From: Suipraeoptans intestinalis | GTDB taxonomy: Bacteria; Bacillota; Clostridia; Lachnospirales; Lachnospiraceae | Assembly (NCBI RefSeq): GCF_009696485.1 | Contig: NZ_VULY01000018.1 | Span: 1,604,001 to 1,668,000, forward strand | Direction: 5' to 3' | Length of the DNA stretch: 64,000 nt | Shown: positions 51,253 through 61,164 of the stretch, one piece after another | How the letters are laid out: each line of letters starts with the position of its first letter | Numbering within the stretch: position 1 is the first letter of the stretch | Notes under the pieces: model-generated | The model's input: the letters and a program-made list of their open reading frames with translations, nothing else | What the model was told of the DNA's origin: nothing | Database searches by the model: none | Made by a program: the position numbers and the translations under genes

Positions 51253-54200
51253 ATGCCTTTACAATTTGTATTAGGACCGTCAGGGTCAGGAAAATCAACC
51301 TATCTGTATCGGATGGTACTGGAGGGAGCGCTCAAAAATCCGGAGGAAACCTACATCGTTCTGGTGCCGGAGCAGTTTACCCTGCAGACCCAGAAGGAGC
51401 TGGTGGAGCTCCATCCCCGGCATGCGCTGATGAATGTGGATGTCTTAAGCTTTGAGCGGCTGGCCTACCGGGTGTTTAACGAGACAGGACAGCCGTTGCC
51501 TCTTCTGGATGAAGAAGGGAAAAGCCTAGTGCTGCGCAAGGTGGCGTCAGACAGGGAAAAGGAATTGTCTGTGTTGAAAGGAAACGCCAAAAAGGCGGGA
51601 TATATCCGGGAGATCAAGTCGCTTCTCTCTGAATTTATGCAGTATGATATCGGTCCCGAAGAGCTTCGTCGCATGATAGAAAAAGAAAGGGAAGGATCCC
51701 TGCTTGCCTGCAAGCTAAGAGATATGGAGATCCTGTATGAAGGGTTTCTGGCCTATCTGGAAAAAAGCTACGTGGTCAAAGAAGGACTGCTGGATATTCT
51801 GGCAAAGCTTTGCGGGCAGTCAGAATTTCTGGCGGGAAGTACGCTGGTACTGGATGGCTTTACGGGATTTACCCCCCGCCAGCAGCGGGTGCTGTCACGC
51901 CTGATGGACTGCTGTAAAAAAATAGTGGTAACGGCCACTGTGGGGAGACAGGAGGATGCTTATCACTATACAGGCCCGTTCCAGCTGTTTGCACGCAGCA
52001 AAAAGATGATTGCCTCCCTCTGCAGCCAGGCGGAAGAAAAGGGACTTCCGGTAGAAAAAGACATACTTCTGTTTGAGATGCCGGCACCGCGGTTTCGGGA
52101 ACGGGAGGATCTGGCGTTTTTGGAAGAGAACCTGTTCCGAAAAGGAAGAGAGGCTTACCCGTATACACCAGAGCGGATCTGGCTGAGAAGGGCCGGAAAT
52201 CCAAAAGAAGAAGCCGGCTGGACGGCGCAGGCTATCCGAAAGCTGATAAGGAAGGAGGGGTATCGCTACAGGGAGATCGGAGTCATTGCCGGAGACATGG
52301 AATTGTACGGAGATTATCTGACGGAAGCCTTTGAGCAGTATCAGATTCCCTGCTTTCTGGACAGAAAACGGAATATTTTGCTGCATCCCTATCTGGAACA
52401 TATCCGAAGCCTGCTGTACCTGCTTCAGAAAAATTTTTCTGTGGAGGGCGTATTCCGCTTCTTGCGATCGGATTTTTCCCTGCTAAGCCGGGATGCGGTA
52501 GACCGGCTGGAAAATTATGTGATCGGGATGGGGATCAAAGGAGGCGGCAGATGGGACGCTCTCTGGGATAAACGGCTGCGTTTCATGGCGGAAGAAGAAC
52601 TGACGGCGCTGAATCAGAGTCGCATCACATTTCTGGAGCAGATCCGGGAAGTCCGGGAAGTGGCAAGAAAATCAAAAAAAACAGTGGGAGAAATGACCCG
52701 GGCACTGTATGGATATATGGTGTCTCAGGAGCATCAGAAAAAATTGAAGCAGGCGGAAGAGACCCTGCTGCAGGAAGGGGAACCGGCTCTTGCAAAGGAA
52801 TATTCTCAGATCTACCGGGCTGTGCTGGAAGTGTTTGATAAATTTGTAGATCTTTTAGGAGAGGAGAACATCAGACTAGAAGAGTACTGCCAGCTGTTGG
52901 ATGCGGGACTTGCGGAAGCCAGGATCGGTGTGATACCGCCAAGCCCGGATCAGGTGGTGGCAGGAGATCTGGAGCGGACCAGGATGGATCGGGTAAAGGT
53001 GTTATTTTTTGTGGGGGCAGGAGATCACTGCCTTCCCGGAAATCTGTCCCGGAACGGACTTCTGACAGAGCAGGAAAGAGAACGCTTTGAAGAAGAAAAG
53101 CTGGTTTTGGCTGCCGGGGGAAAGGAGCAGACCTATATCCAGAAATTTGACTTATACCGAAATCTGACCAAGGCCTCGGACAGACTGATTATTTCCTACA
53201 GCCAGACCTCTTCGGAAGGCAGGTCCATCCGGCCATCCTACCTGATGGGAGAGATCAGGAGGCTCTACCCCTCCATCCGGATAGAAGCGGCAGAGGAGCC
53301 GGCACACGAAAGGGAGTGGACCGAAGAAAGCGGGATAGAATATCTCATTAACGGCTGGCAGAAGGAGCAGATGGACGACACCTGGAAGGAGATCAGAAAC
53401 TGGCTGCTGGCCAGACCGGGCTACAAAAAAGAGATAGAAAAGGTATGGGAGGCATTCCGTTATTCCTATCTGCCCCAGCCTGTGGGGGAGGAAGATGCCA
53501 GAATCCTGTATGGGGAGGCGTACCGGGGAAGCGTGACACGGCTGGAAAAATTTTCAACCTGTGCGTTTGCCCATTTTCTCGCATACGGCCTCAGGCTGAG
53601 AGAACGGCAGGAATACGGATTTCAGAAGGTCGATCTGGGAAATGTGTGCCACGATGCGCTGGAACGGTATGCAAAAAGGATCCGGGAGGAAGGGAAAACC
53701 TGGACGCAGCTGACTCGGGAAGAACAAGAAGCCTGGAGCAGGCAGAGCGTGGAGGAAGCCGTGGAGGAGTACGGGAACCAGATCTTAAAAAGCACGGCCA
53801 GAAACGCCTATACAGCCGTGCGGGTACAGCGCTTGATGGACTGGTCGGTATGGGCTCTGACCAGACAGCTGGCAGCGGGAGAGTTTGAGCCGGTCTGGGA
53901 GGAAAAGGAGTTTGGCCACGGGAAGATCGACCGGGTAGACGTATGCATGGCCGGAGACAAGGCCTATCTGAAGATCATGGATTACAAAACGGGAAGAAAA
54001 GAACTGGATCTTTCCGAATTATATGACGGGCTTCAGATGCAGCTGATGATCTATATGAGGGAGGCGCTGAAGCTGGGCAGACAGGAGTGGCCGGACAAGG
54101 AGATCCTTCCTGCCGGCATGTTTTACTACCGGGTGCAGGAGCCCTGGGTGCAGAAGCTGCAGCCAAAGGAGAAAGAAAGCGAAGCAGAGCTCCAAAAGAA

Positions 54201-54642
54201 AAGAGAAGGACAGCTTCTGGCGGAGCTGAAGCCGGACGGGGTCATCAATGGAGACAAGGAGATCCTTCGCCACTTAAATACGGAGCGGCAGGCGGACATA
54301 CTGCCGCTAAAGTGGAACAAGGACGGGACTTTAGCCGCCCATTCCAAAGTGCTGACGGAAGAAGAATTCTGGATGCTACTGGATTATGCACAGGAGAAGT
54401 CGGAGGAGATCTCGGACAGGATCCTTAAGGGGGAGGCGGATATCCGCCCTTATCGCAAGCAAAACAGAACCGGATGCGATTATTGTCCCTACAGCAACAT
54501 ATGCAGGTTTGATAAAAAGGTTTCAGGGTTTTCTTATAAGGAACTGGAAGCTATGAAAAAAGAGGAAGTGCTGGAACGGCTGCGAACGCGGAAAGGAGGA
54601 GACGGCGATGAAGTGGACGAAGGATCAGCAGAAAGTCATTGA
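51253..54642 (+). CDS. addB: AddB: helicase/nuclease subunit of AddAB
   Basis: The 1,129-residue protein starts MPLQFVLGPSGSGKSTYLYRMV with a Walker A site and VLVPEQFTLQTQKELV, typical of AddB. The end has the RecB-type nuclease DYKTGRKELDLSELYDGLQMQLMIY and the Fe-S cluster cysteines C770 (FSTCAFAHF) and C1075, C1078, C1084 (CDYCPYSNIC). With AddA it resects double-strand breaks up to Chi sites. TAGGAGGAAAA precedes ATG 51253. It overlaps addA by 35 bases. Confidence 0.96.
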   Translation: MPLQFVLGPSGSGKSTYLYRMVLEGALKNPEETYIVLVPEQFTLQTQKELVELHPRHALMNVDVLSFERLAYRVFNETGQPLPLLDEEGKSLVLRKVASDREKELSVLKGNAKKAGYIREIKSLLSEFMQYDIGPEELRRMIEKEREGSLLACKLRDMEILYEGFLAYLEKSYVVKEGLLDILAKLCGQSEFLAGSTLVLDGFTGFTPRQQRVLSRLMDCCKKIVVTATVGRQEDAYHYTGPFQLFARSKKMIASLCSQAEEKGLPVEKDILLFEMPAPRFREREDLAFLEENLFRKGREAYPYTPERIWLRRAGNPKEEAGWTAQAIRKLIRKEGYRYREIGVIAGDMELYGDYLTEAFEQYQIPCFLDRKRNILLHPYLEHIRSLLYLLQKNFSVEGVFRFLRSDFSLLSRDAVDRLENYVIGMGIKGGGRWDALWDKRLRFMAEEELTALNQSRITFLEQIREVREVARKSKKTVGEMTRALYGYMVSQEHQKKLKQAEETLLQEGEPALAKEYSQIYRAVLEVFDKFVDLLGEENIRLEEYCQLLDAGLAEARIGVIPPSPDQVVAGDLERTRMDRVKVLFFVGAGDHCLPGNLSRNGLLTEQERERFEEEKLVLAAGGKEQTYIQKFDLYRNLTKASDRLIISYSQTSSEGRSIRPSYLMGEIRRLYPSIRIEAAEEPAHEREWTEESGIEYLINGWQKEQMDDTWKEIRNWLLARPGYKKEIEKVWEAFRYSYLPQPVGEEDARILYGEAYRGSVTRLEKFSTCAFAHFLAYGLRLRERQEYGFQKVDLGNVCHDALERYAKRIREEGKTWTQLTREEQEAWSRQSVEEAVEEYGNQILKSTARNAYTAVRVQRLMDWSVWALTRQLAAGEFEPVWEEKEFGHGKIDRVDVCMAGDKAYLKIMDYKTGRKELDLSELYDGLQMQLMIYMREALKLGRQEWPDKEILPAGMFYYRVQEPWVQKLQPKEKESEAELQKKREGQLLAELKPDGVINGDKEILRHLNTERQADILPLKWNKDGTLAAHSKVLTEEEFWMLLDYAQEKSEEISDRILKGEADIRPYRKQNRTGCDYCPYSNICRFDKKVSGFSYKELEAMKKEEVLERLRTRKGGDGDEVDEGSAESH

Positions 54643-57600
54643 TCTGCGAAACCGGAACATCCTGGTGTCGGCAGCGGCCGGCTCCGGGAAAACGGCAGTG
54701 CTGGTAGAGCGGATCGTACAACGGCTGACCGATCAGGAGGAGCCTGTCGGCGTGGATCAGCTTCTGGTGGTAACCTTTACAGAGGCTGCGGCGGCAGAGA
54801 TGAAAGAGCGCATCCGCAAAGCCATTGAGAAAAAAGTGGAAGAAAATCCACAGAATGAGCATTTAGAAAAACAGGCAAACTTTATCCACCAGGCCAGGAT
54901 CATGACCATACACAGCTTCTGTATGTCGGTCATTCGGGAATATTTCCACGTGACAGATCTGGAGCCGGGGTTTCGGACAGGAGAGGAAGGGGAACTGAAG
55001 CTTCTGAAAAAAGAGGCGCTGGAGGAGCTTCTGGAGGAAAAGTATCAGCAGAAAGATGAGCGGTTCCTGCAGGTGATAGACGGCTATGCAGGCCGGCAGG
55101 GAGATGAAAGTATTGAAAAGCTGACCCTTAGGATCTATGACTATGCCAGGAGCTATCCGGACTGGGAAACCTGGCTGAAAGGGCAGAGCAAAGCCTATGA
55201 CGTCCATACGGTGAAAGAACTGGAGGAGGGATCCTGCGGAACCATTATTAAAGAAGAAGTAAGACTTTGCCTGACAGAGGTACTGGAACAGATCCGTCAG
55301 TGCAGGGAGATCTGCATGATGGAAGGGGGACCCGCCAAATATCTGGATAATCTGGACAAAGACGAAGAGCTTTTACGCAGTCTGTGGCGGGAAGAATCCC
55401 TCGGCGGATGGCAGAAGCAGTTCGCAGAGATGAAATTTTCCCCGCTTTCCAGAAAAAAAGAACCGGAGGCCCTGCCGGAATACCAGGAACTGGTAAAGGA
55501 AATCCGGGATCAATACAAAAAAGAGCTGCAGGAGCTGCAAAAACAGTATTTTTTCCAGCCAATGGAGGAAATGGTGGCAGACCTGGGACGGTGCAAAGAA
55601 GCAGTGGAGGAGCTGGCAGAGCTGGTGCTGGAATTTGGAGCAGTTTATCAGGCCAAAAAGAAGGAGCGACATCTCATTGATTTTTCAGACATGGAGCAGT
55701 ATGCCTTACGGATCCTGACAGAGTCCCGGGAGGGGAGGTTTGTACCCACTGCCATTGCCGGGGAATACAGGAAACAGATCCGGGAGATCATGATCGACGA
55801 GTACCAGGACAGTAATCTGATCCAGGAGACGATACTGACCAGTATTTCCGGAATGGAAACGGGAACCTACAATATTTTCATGGTAGGAGACGTGAAGCAG
55901 AGTATCTATCGGTTCCGTCTGTCCAGACCGGAGCTGTTTCTAGAAAAGTTTGATACCTACAGCAGAGAGGAAGGGCCGACCCAGAGGGTGGATCTGCACA
56001 AAAATTTCCGCAGCCGGAAGGAGGTGCTTTCCAGTGTAAACTTTCTGTTTCGTCAGTGTATGGTCAAAAGCCTGGGAGGGATCGACTATACGGACGAGGT
56101 GGCTCTGTATCCGGGAGCAGAGTACCCGGAAAGCAGTCAGTGTGATACGGAGATCCTCTGTATAGAAAGTCAGGAAGACGGAGAAAAGATTGTGGGAAAG
56201 GAGGCTGTCCGGCTGGAGGCGAAAGCCATTGCTCTGCGGATCCGGGAGCTGATCCGGTTCCAGAAAGTGCAGGACAAAGAAAGCGGAACCCTAAGACCCG
56301 CCGCCTATTCGGATATTGTGATCCTGGCAAGGAGTATGTCCAAAATGGCAGAAACGCTGGTGGAGGTGCTGGGACAGGAAGGGATCCCGGCCCATGCCGT
56401 CAACAAGGAGGGATATTTTGAGACCATAGAGGTGGGCGGTCTGCTGGACTATCTGCGGGTGCTGGACAATCGCAGGCAGGAGATCCCGCTGGCGTCCGTT
56501 CTGACCTCGCCGGTCACAGGGCTGAGAGAGTGGGAGCTGGCCAGGATCAAAAGCTTTCGACCGCAGCTTCCCTTTTATGACGCAGTCATGACATACAAAG
56601 AAGAAGGGGAAGATGCTTCCATCCGGGAAAAACTGCAGGAATGTTTTACCATGCTGGACGAGTTTGCCGCCCTTTTATCCCATACACCGGTACATCAGCT
56701 GATCCGGCTGATCCTAAAAAAGACGGGCTATGGAACTTATATGGCAGCCATGCCGGGAGGAAAGCAGAGAAAGGCCAATCTGGATTTTCTGGTGGAAAAA
56801 GCCAGGACGTTTGATACCACCAGTTACAAAGGGGTCTATCATTTTGTCAGATATGTGGAACAACTGCAAAAAAACGAGGTGGAACTGGGAGAGGCCGGAA
56901 CAGAGGACGAGCAGTCGGACGTGGTAAGAGTGATGACGATCCACAAAAGTAAGGGTCTGGAATTCCCTATTGTGATCGTGGCCGGAATGGGGCGCAAGAT
57001 CAATAAACAGGATACCAGAAGCAGCGTGGTCCTGCACGCAACAGAGGGGATAGGTTTAGATGCGGCGGATCTGAGCCGAAGAACCAGAACCAAAAGCCTG
57101 ATCAAGGCCGTCATCCAGAAGGAGGAGCTGCAGGACGGGATGGGAGAAGAATTGCGGGTTCTGTACGTGGCGCTGACAAGGGCGAAGGAAAAGCTGATCC
57201 TTACAGGACTTCTGGAAGGAGGAAGTAAAAAGCTGGCCTCCTATGAGCAAACACGCTGGAGAAAAGAAGCTACCCTGCCTTTCTACAGTCTTTTGGGAGC
57301 GGTTTCTTACTGGGACTGGATCCTGCCTGCCTGTGTGCGCCTGACAGAAGAGATCCCCATTTCCGTAAAATGCCTGACCCCATCGGAGATCCTTGGGGAA
57401 GAGGAGAAGGACAGGGAAAGAACATGGGACAAAGAAACCATGCTGTCAGAGGGGCTGGGACAGACTGTCTGCCAGGAAAAACTGCACCGGACCCTGGAAG
57501 AGCAGGAAGCCTACGCTTATCCCTATCCGCCCGGAATCAAGAAAAAATGGAAGTATACCGTGTCGGAATTAAAGCGGGCAGCAGACGGTCAGGATCCGGC

Positions 57601-58174
57601 GGAAGGAGACTATCTGTATGAGGAGCCGGATCCGATTCCGCTTTTACCTCGGTTTCTGCAAGGGGCGCAGGCGCCTACCGGAGCGTTCAGAGGAACGGCG
57701 TACCATAGTTTTTTGGAAAAGCTGGATGTCTCTTTGGCAGAAGAAACAGAGCTGAAACGGCAGCTGGATCATCTGCTGCAGACGGGGCGGCTGTCAGAGG
57801 AAATGGCAGCGTGCATCGACCTGCAGGAAATAGAAACCTTTCTGAACAGTGACGTGGGAAAACGAATGCAGGAGGCACAGAAAAAAGGAACCCTGCACAG
57901 AGAGCAGCCCTTTATAATGGAGTTGGAAGAAGGGGAGGAGACGAAGGAGCCTCTTCTGATCCAGGGGATGATAGACGCCTGGTGGGAAGAGGAAGATGGG
58001 ATCGTGGTACTGGACTACAAGACGGATCGGGTACAGCATCCCCGGGAATTGGCGGACAAATACCAGATACAACTGGAGTATTACGCAAAAGCGTTGAGCG
58101 CCGGGCAAGGAAAAACCGTCAAGGAAAAATGGATCTATTCCTTTGCATTAAAGGAAAGTCTGCAACTGCTCTGA
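54608..58174 (+). CDS. addA: AddA: ATP-dependent helicase/nuclease subunit
   Basis: The 1,188-residue UvrD-like helicase has NILVSAAAGSGKTAVLVERI, FTEAAAAEMKERI, TIHSFCMSVIREYF, MIDEYQDSNLIQE, VGDVKQSIYRFRLSRPELF, VMTIHKSKGLEFPIVIVAG and VLYVALTRAKEKLILTG in order. The C-terminal nuclease has GTAYHSFLEKLDV and GIVVLDYKTDRV near residue 1135. It unwinds and degrades broken ends with AddB. The start lies inside addB (GGAGGAGACGGCG before ATG 54608), so translation is coupled. Confidence 0.97.
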   Translation: MKWTKDQQKVIDLRNRNILVSAAAGSGKTAVLVERIVQRLTDQEEPVGVDQLLVVTFTEAAAAEMKERIRKAIEKKVEENPQNEHLEKQANFIHQARIMTIHSFCMSVIREYFHVTDLEPGFRTGEEGELKLLKKEALEELLEEKYQQKDERFLQVIDGYAGRQGDESIEKLTLRIYDYARSYPDWETWLKGQSKAYDVHTVKELEEGSCGTIIKEEVRLCLTEVLEQIRQCREICMMEGGPAKYLDNLDKDEELLRSLWREESLGGWQKQFAEMKFSPLSRKKEPEALPEYQELVKEIRDQYKKELQELQKQYFFQPMEEMVADLGRCKEAVEELAELVLEFGAVYQAKKKERHLIDFSDMEQYALRILTESREGRFVPTAIAGEYRKQIREIMIDEYQDSNLIQETILTSISGMETGTYNIFMVGDVKQSIYRFRLSRPELFLEKFDTYSREEGPTQRVDLHKNFRSRKEVLSSVNFLFRQCMVKSLGGIDYTDEVALYPGAEYPESSQCDTEILCIESQEDGEKIVGKEAVRLEAKAIALRIRELIRFQKVQDKESGTLRPAAYSDIVILARSMSKMAETLVEVLGQEGIPAHAVNKEGYFETIEVGGLLDYLRVLDNRRQEIPLASVLTSPVTGLREWELARIKSFRPQLPFYDAVMTYKEEGEDASIREKLQECFTMLDEFAALLSHTPVHQLIRLILKKTGYGTYMAAMPGGKQRKANLDFLVEKARTFDTTSYKGVYHFVRYVEQLQKNEVELGEAGTEDEQSDVVRVMTIHKSKGLEFPIVIVAGMGRKINKQDTRSSVVLHATEGIGLDAADLSRRTRTKSLIKAVIQKEELQDGMGEELRVLYVALTRAKEKLILTGLLEGGSKKLASYEQTRWRKEATLPFYSLLGAVSYWDWILPACVRLTEEIPISVKCLTPSEILGEEEKDRERTWDKETMLSEGLGQTVCQEKLHRTLEEQEAYAYPYPPGIKKKWKYTVSELKRAADGQDPAEGDYLYEEPDPIPLLPRFLQGAQAPTGAFRGTAYHSFLEKLDVSLAEETELKRQLDHLLQTGRLSEEMAACIDLQEIETFLNSDVGKRMQEAQKKGTLHREQPFIMELEEGEETKEPLLIQGMIDAWWEEEDGIVVLDYKTDRVQHPRELADKYQIQLEYYAKALSAGQGKTVKEKWIYSFALKESLQLL

Positions 58175-58203
58175 GAGCCTCCGAAAAAAGATACAATACT
58201 GCA

Positions 58204-58232
58204 TTGACAAACAATATTATATGAAATATAAT
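58204..58232 (+). promoter_or_regulatory. Consensus promoter of the PadR operon
   Basis: TTGACA (58204-58209), 17-base spacer and TATAAT (58227-58232) match the housekeeping consensus exactly. An inverted repeat ATATTATAT-GAA-ATATAATAT (58214-58234) covers the spacer and -10 box. Confidence 0.9.
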
Positions 58233-58243
58233 ATGCGTGTTCG

Positions 58244-58255
58244 AACAATATTGTT
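58244..58255. promoter_or_regulatory. Palindromic operator candidate at the PadR transcription start
   Basis: AACAATATTGTT is a perfect 12-bp palindrome a few bases after the expected start. The half AACAATATT recurs in the spacer (58210-58218). Confidence 0.6.
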
Positions 58256-58276
58256 TAATGCAAAGGAAGTGATGAA

Positions 58277-58600
58277 ATGGTATTTAATACCGGAGCAGCA
58301 CTGTTGGATGCGATCGTACTGGCGGTAGTTTCCCGTGAGGAGGAAGGAACCTACGGTTATAAGATCACGCAGGACGTTCGTGTGGTGCTAGACGTTTCAG
58401 AATCCACCTTATATCCTGTTTTGAGGAGACTGCAAAAGGATGAGTGTCTGGAGGTTTATGACAGACAGTTTGACGGCCGAAACCGCCGTTATTATAAGGT
58501 AACGGAGAAGGGAGAGGCACAGTTGAATCTTTATCGTGTGGAATGGAAGAATTATTCACGAAAGATCATGGGAATATTTGAGGGAGGTGCGACAGCATGA
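58277..58600 (+). CDS. PadR-family transcriptional regulator
   Basis: The 107-residue protein is a short PadR winged helix: LLDAIVLAVVSREEEGTYGYKITQDVRVVLDVSESTLYPVLRRLQKDECLEVYDRQFDGRNRRYYKVTEKGEAQLNLY. PadR proteins usually repress their own operon and respond to envelope-active compounds or phenolics. It heads an operon with DUF1700 and DUF4097 genes, the usual companions, and overlaps the next gene by 4 bases. AAGGAAGTG precedes ATG 58277. Confidence 0.93.
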   Translation: MVFNTGAALLDAIVLAVVSREEEGTYGYKITQDVRVVLDVSESTLYPVLRRLQKDECLEVYDRQFDGRNRRYYKVTEKGEAQLNLYRVEWKNYSRKIMGIFEGGATA

Positions 58601-59229
58601 AACGTGCAGAGTTTATGACACAGCTTGCTGCATTATTACAGGATCTGCCGGCAGACGAGCGCAAAGAGGCGCTTCAGTACTATGAAGATTATTTCAGAGA
58701 TGCCGGCGAGACGAATGAAGCAGAAGTAATAGAAGAACTAGGAAGCCCCCGGAAGGTGGCAGATACTATCAGAGAGGGACTGGGAGTTCCCAAATGGGAG
58801 CAAAGGGGAACGGAAGTGGTTCCGGGACCAAAGGCTCCACAGGGAGAGCTGAACCAGCAAAACAACAGGATTTTAAAGATACTTCTTATCGTAGGGATCT
58901 GCATCCTTGCAAGTCCGGCCATCGGCGGAGCACTGGCAGTGGTGATCGGCATAGTAACTGCCGTTCTGGGAGTCTTTGTGGCACTGGTGGTAGGAGCCAT
59001 AGCAATGGTGGTGGCAGGAGTGATCGTGTTTTGCTCCGGAATCCTGTGTGTCGTACCGGAAGTCGCAATGGGGCTGGCGCTGATGGGCGCAGGACTGGTG
59101 CTGCTGGCGCTGGGAGCCATGCTGGCGGTGGCGTCTGTCTGGGTTGCGGCCAAGGTTTTTGCGGCAGGATGCAGAGGATTTGTATATCTTTGTCGGATAC
59201 CGTTTCGTAGAAGGGAGGTGGCGTCCTAA
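58597..59229 (+). CDS. DUF1700 (HAAS-domain) membrane protein
   Basis: The 210-residue protein begins with the HAAS signalling domain (residues about 1-65, MKRAEFMTQLAALLQDLPADERKEALQYYEDYFRDAGETNEAEVIEELGSPRKVADTIREGLG), followed by a linker and a glycine/alanine/valine-rich block of four membrane segments (about 90-200). DUF1700 proteins pair with PadR regulators and act in envelope sensing. Its stop overlaps the next start codon by one base (TAATG). Confidence 0.9.
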   Translation: MKRAEFMTQLAALLQDLPADERKEALQYYEDYFRDAGETNEAEVIEELGSPRKVADTIREGLGVPKWEQRGTEVVPGPKAPQGELNQQNNRILKILLIVGICILASPAIGGALAVVIGIVTAVLGVFVALVVGAIAMVVAGVIVFCSGILCVVPEVAMGLALMGAGLVLLALGAMLAVASVWVAAKVFAAGCRGFVYLCRIPFRRREVAS

Positions 59230-60116
59230 TGAAAAAAGGATGGAAGATATTCTGGATCACCTGTGCTGCTCTGACAATGACAGGACTGTTACTTTGTACA
59301 GCGGCATTCTGTATAGGGGTAGACTGGCAGAAGATAAAAGAAAAAGTCCCGGGAAATTTCAAGATCTCAACAGACTGGCGGCCGGGCGGAAGACTTCACT
59401 ATAAGGAAGGAGAAGCCACCGGCAGCAACAGAAAAGAAGACGAGACAAAAACCTTTCAGAATATAAGAGAGATAGAAGTAGAAGCCGATGCCAATGCAGT
59501 GGAGATCCTCTCTGCCGACACGGAGGAGGTAACGGTGGAAACCCGAGGGCTTCACAAAAACACCAGGACAGTGATCCGGGAAGAAGAGGGGACACTGCAT
59601 GTGGAGGCCAAAGTAAAGAAATGGATGATGTGGTTTGGGAACCGACAGTTCCAAAATGGAAAGATCATTATCCGGGTACCCAAAAACAGCCGGATGGAGG
59701 AAGTATCGGTGGCGCAGGATACGGGAACCCTTCGGATAGAAGGGATCCGGACGGAAGAACTGTCCGTGGATATGAGCGCCGGAGAAGGAACGCTTTCGCA
59801 GGTGTGGGCAACGGGAATTGATGTAGGCTGTTCTGCCGGAAAGATCTCTGTGTCGGGACATGTGGGAGAAAGCCTGGATCTCAACTGCGGAGTAGGAGAG
59901 ATCGAAGCGGATCTGGACGGGACGCAGGAAGAGTACGGATACGAGGTGGAATGCGGCGTAGGTGAAGTCGAGATCGGAAATAAAAGCTTTACGGCGCTGA
60001 GCCGGGAAGAGACGGCGGAAGGAACGACAGAGAAGAGCATCTCTGCAGAATGTGGCGTGGGTGCGATCCGGGTAACGTTTAACGGACAGAAGCAGCAGGT
60101 AAACGGAAATGAATAG
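59229..60116 (+). CDS. DUF4097 beta-solenoid-type membrane-anchored protein
   Basis: The 295-residue protein has one N-terminal membrane segment (about 7-30) and an external domain of repeated beta strands of the DUF4097 kind. The repeats near the end share a Cys-Gly-Val-Gly core: LNCGVGEIEADL, VECGVGEVEIGN and AECGVGAIRVTF, preceded by related GCSAGKISVSG and DMSAGEGTLSQ. The stacked cysteines form a ladder if the solenoid is regular. Such proteins are found with DUF1700/PspC partners and are thought to serve envelope stress responses. Confidence 0.88.
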   Translation: MKKGWKIFWITCAALTMTGLLLCTAAFCIGVDWQKIKEKVPGNFKISTDWRPGGRLHYKEGEATGSNRKEDETKTFQNIREIEVEADANAVEILSADTEEVTVETRGLHKNTRTVIREEEGTLHVEAKVKKWMMWFGNRQFQNGKIIIRVPKNSRMEEVSVAQDTGTLRIEGIRTEELSVDMSAGEGTLSQVWATGIDVGCSAGKISVSGHVGESLDLNCGVGEIEADLDGTQEEYGYEVECGVGEVEIGNKSFTALSREETAEGTTEKSISAECGVGAIRVTFNGQKQQVNGNE

Positions 60117-60148
60117 CAAATAGAGATTAGAGATGAAAGGAGAAATGG

Positions 60149-60355
60149 ATGATGGAAAAAAGATTATACCGTTCAAAAAGCAACAAAATGATCTGTGGTG
60201 TATGCGGAGGGATTGCAGAATATTTTAACGTGGATCCTACGCTGGTCAGACTGGGAGTAGTGCTTCTGGGATTTGGAGGCGGGATCGGTCTCTTTACCTA
60301 TCTGATCGCGGCGGTGATCATGCCGGAAAATCCGGGGAACCAGAACAATTATTAA
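60149..60355 (+). CDS. PspC-domain membrane protein
   Basis: The 67-68-residue protein is a single PspC domain: KRLYRSKSNKMICGVCGGIAEYFNVDPTLVRLGVVLLGFGGGIGLFTYLIAAVIMPE, with two membrane segments. In enterobacteria PspC takes part in phage-shock (membrane stress) signalling; here it ends the PadR envelope module. ATG 60149 and 60152 are both possible after AAAGGAG. Confidence 0.93.
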   Translation: MMEKRLYRSKSNKMICGVCGGIAEYFNVDPTLVRLGVVLLGFGGGIGLFTYLIAAVIMPENPGNQNNY

Positions 60356-60411
60356 AAAACATTCCAAAAATGTTACGAATGTTAAGAAGTGTGAACATTT
60401 GCTGACAAAGG

Positions 60412-60440
60412 TTGAAAAGAAAGGAACCCTTTGCTATAAT
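60412..60440 (+). promoter_or_regulatory. Promoter of the glycosyltransferase gene
   Basis: TTGAAA (60412-60417), 17-base spacer and an extended -10 TGC-TATAAT (60435-60440), about 30 bases before ATG 60473. Confidence 0.8.
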
Positions 60441-60472
60441 CGACCACTGTAAGAAAAGAGCAGGTGGAAGAG

Positions 60473-61147
60473 ATGGACAACGGGATCAATATTTTAGATA
60501 TAGAAATACAGCCCTGTTTTGCAAAAGAGGCGTTAAAAAAGGCAATTACATATATGGAGACCGACCCGGTCAGCGTGATCCGGATGGTAACGGCGACAGA
60601 ACTGATGAATCTGAACGAGGATGTCAGATGCAAGGAGATCCTGAAAGAGTCGGACATGATCCTGTCCGGCGACGGTCTGGTTTTGGAGGCGGCGTCCATC
60701 CGGGAAAGAAGGGTTTTGCAGGAGACGGAGGAAAAGACATTTTTGAAAATGTTTTTCCGGTATCTTCACAAAAAGCATGCCAGAGTGTATGTGCTGGCCC
60801 AGACCCGGAAGGAGGCGGAGGACTGCTGCCGGTATCTGAAGAGAAAGTATGGAGGCATTCAACTGTTGGAAGATGTGGGTGTGACAGAGGAAGCCGGGGC
60901 GGACGACAGGCTGGTCAACGCCATTAACGGGCAGGAGGCGGACTGTGTGATCTCGCTTCTTCCCTCTCCGCTGCAGGAAAGTTTCCTTTGCACCAACAGG
61001 GATCGGCTGGATGTAAGAATCTGGCTGGGAGCGGGAGAAAGCCTTCGCAGTATTGCCAGAAAATCAAAGCCGGGGCCGGTGGGACGGTTCATCATCAAAC
61101 ACATCTTCAAAAAAGAGCTGGAAAAGTCATCAAAAGAGGACTCTTGA
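60473..61147 (+). CDS. WecG/TagA/CpsF-family glycosyltransferase
   Basis: The 224-residue GT26-type enzyme has the family core: VTATELMNLNEDVRCKEILKESDMILSGDGLVLEAAS (nucleotide-sugar site with conserved Asp), VYVLAQTRKEAEDCCRYLKRKYGG, and WLGAGESLRSIARKSKPGP. Relatives add N-acetylmannosamine or glucose units to lipid-linked precursors of teichoic acid or polysaccharide. It is shorter and more divergent than TagA and stands alone. AGGTGG precedes ATG 60473, preferred to GTG 60464. Confidence 0.82.
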   Translation: MDNGINILDIEIQPCFAKEALKKAITYMETDPVSVIRMVTATELMNLNEDVRCKEILKESDMILSGDGLVLEAASIRERRVLQETEEKTFLKMFFRYLHKKHARVYVLAQTRKEAEDCCRYLKRKYGGIQLLEDVGVTEEAGADDRLVNAINGQEADCVISLLPSPLQESFLCTNRDRLDVRIWLGAGESLRSIARKSKPGPVGRFIIKHIFKKELEKSSKEDS

Positions 61148-61164
61148 TTACAACAGAAAAAAGC

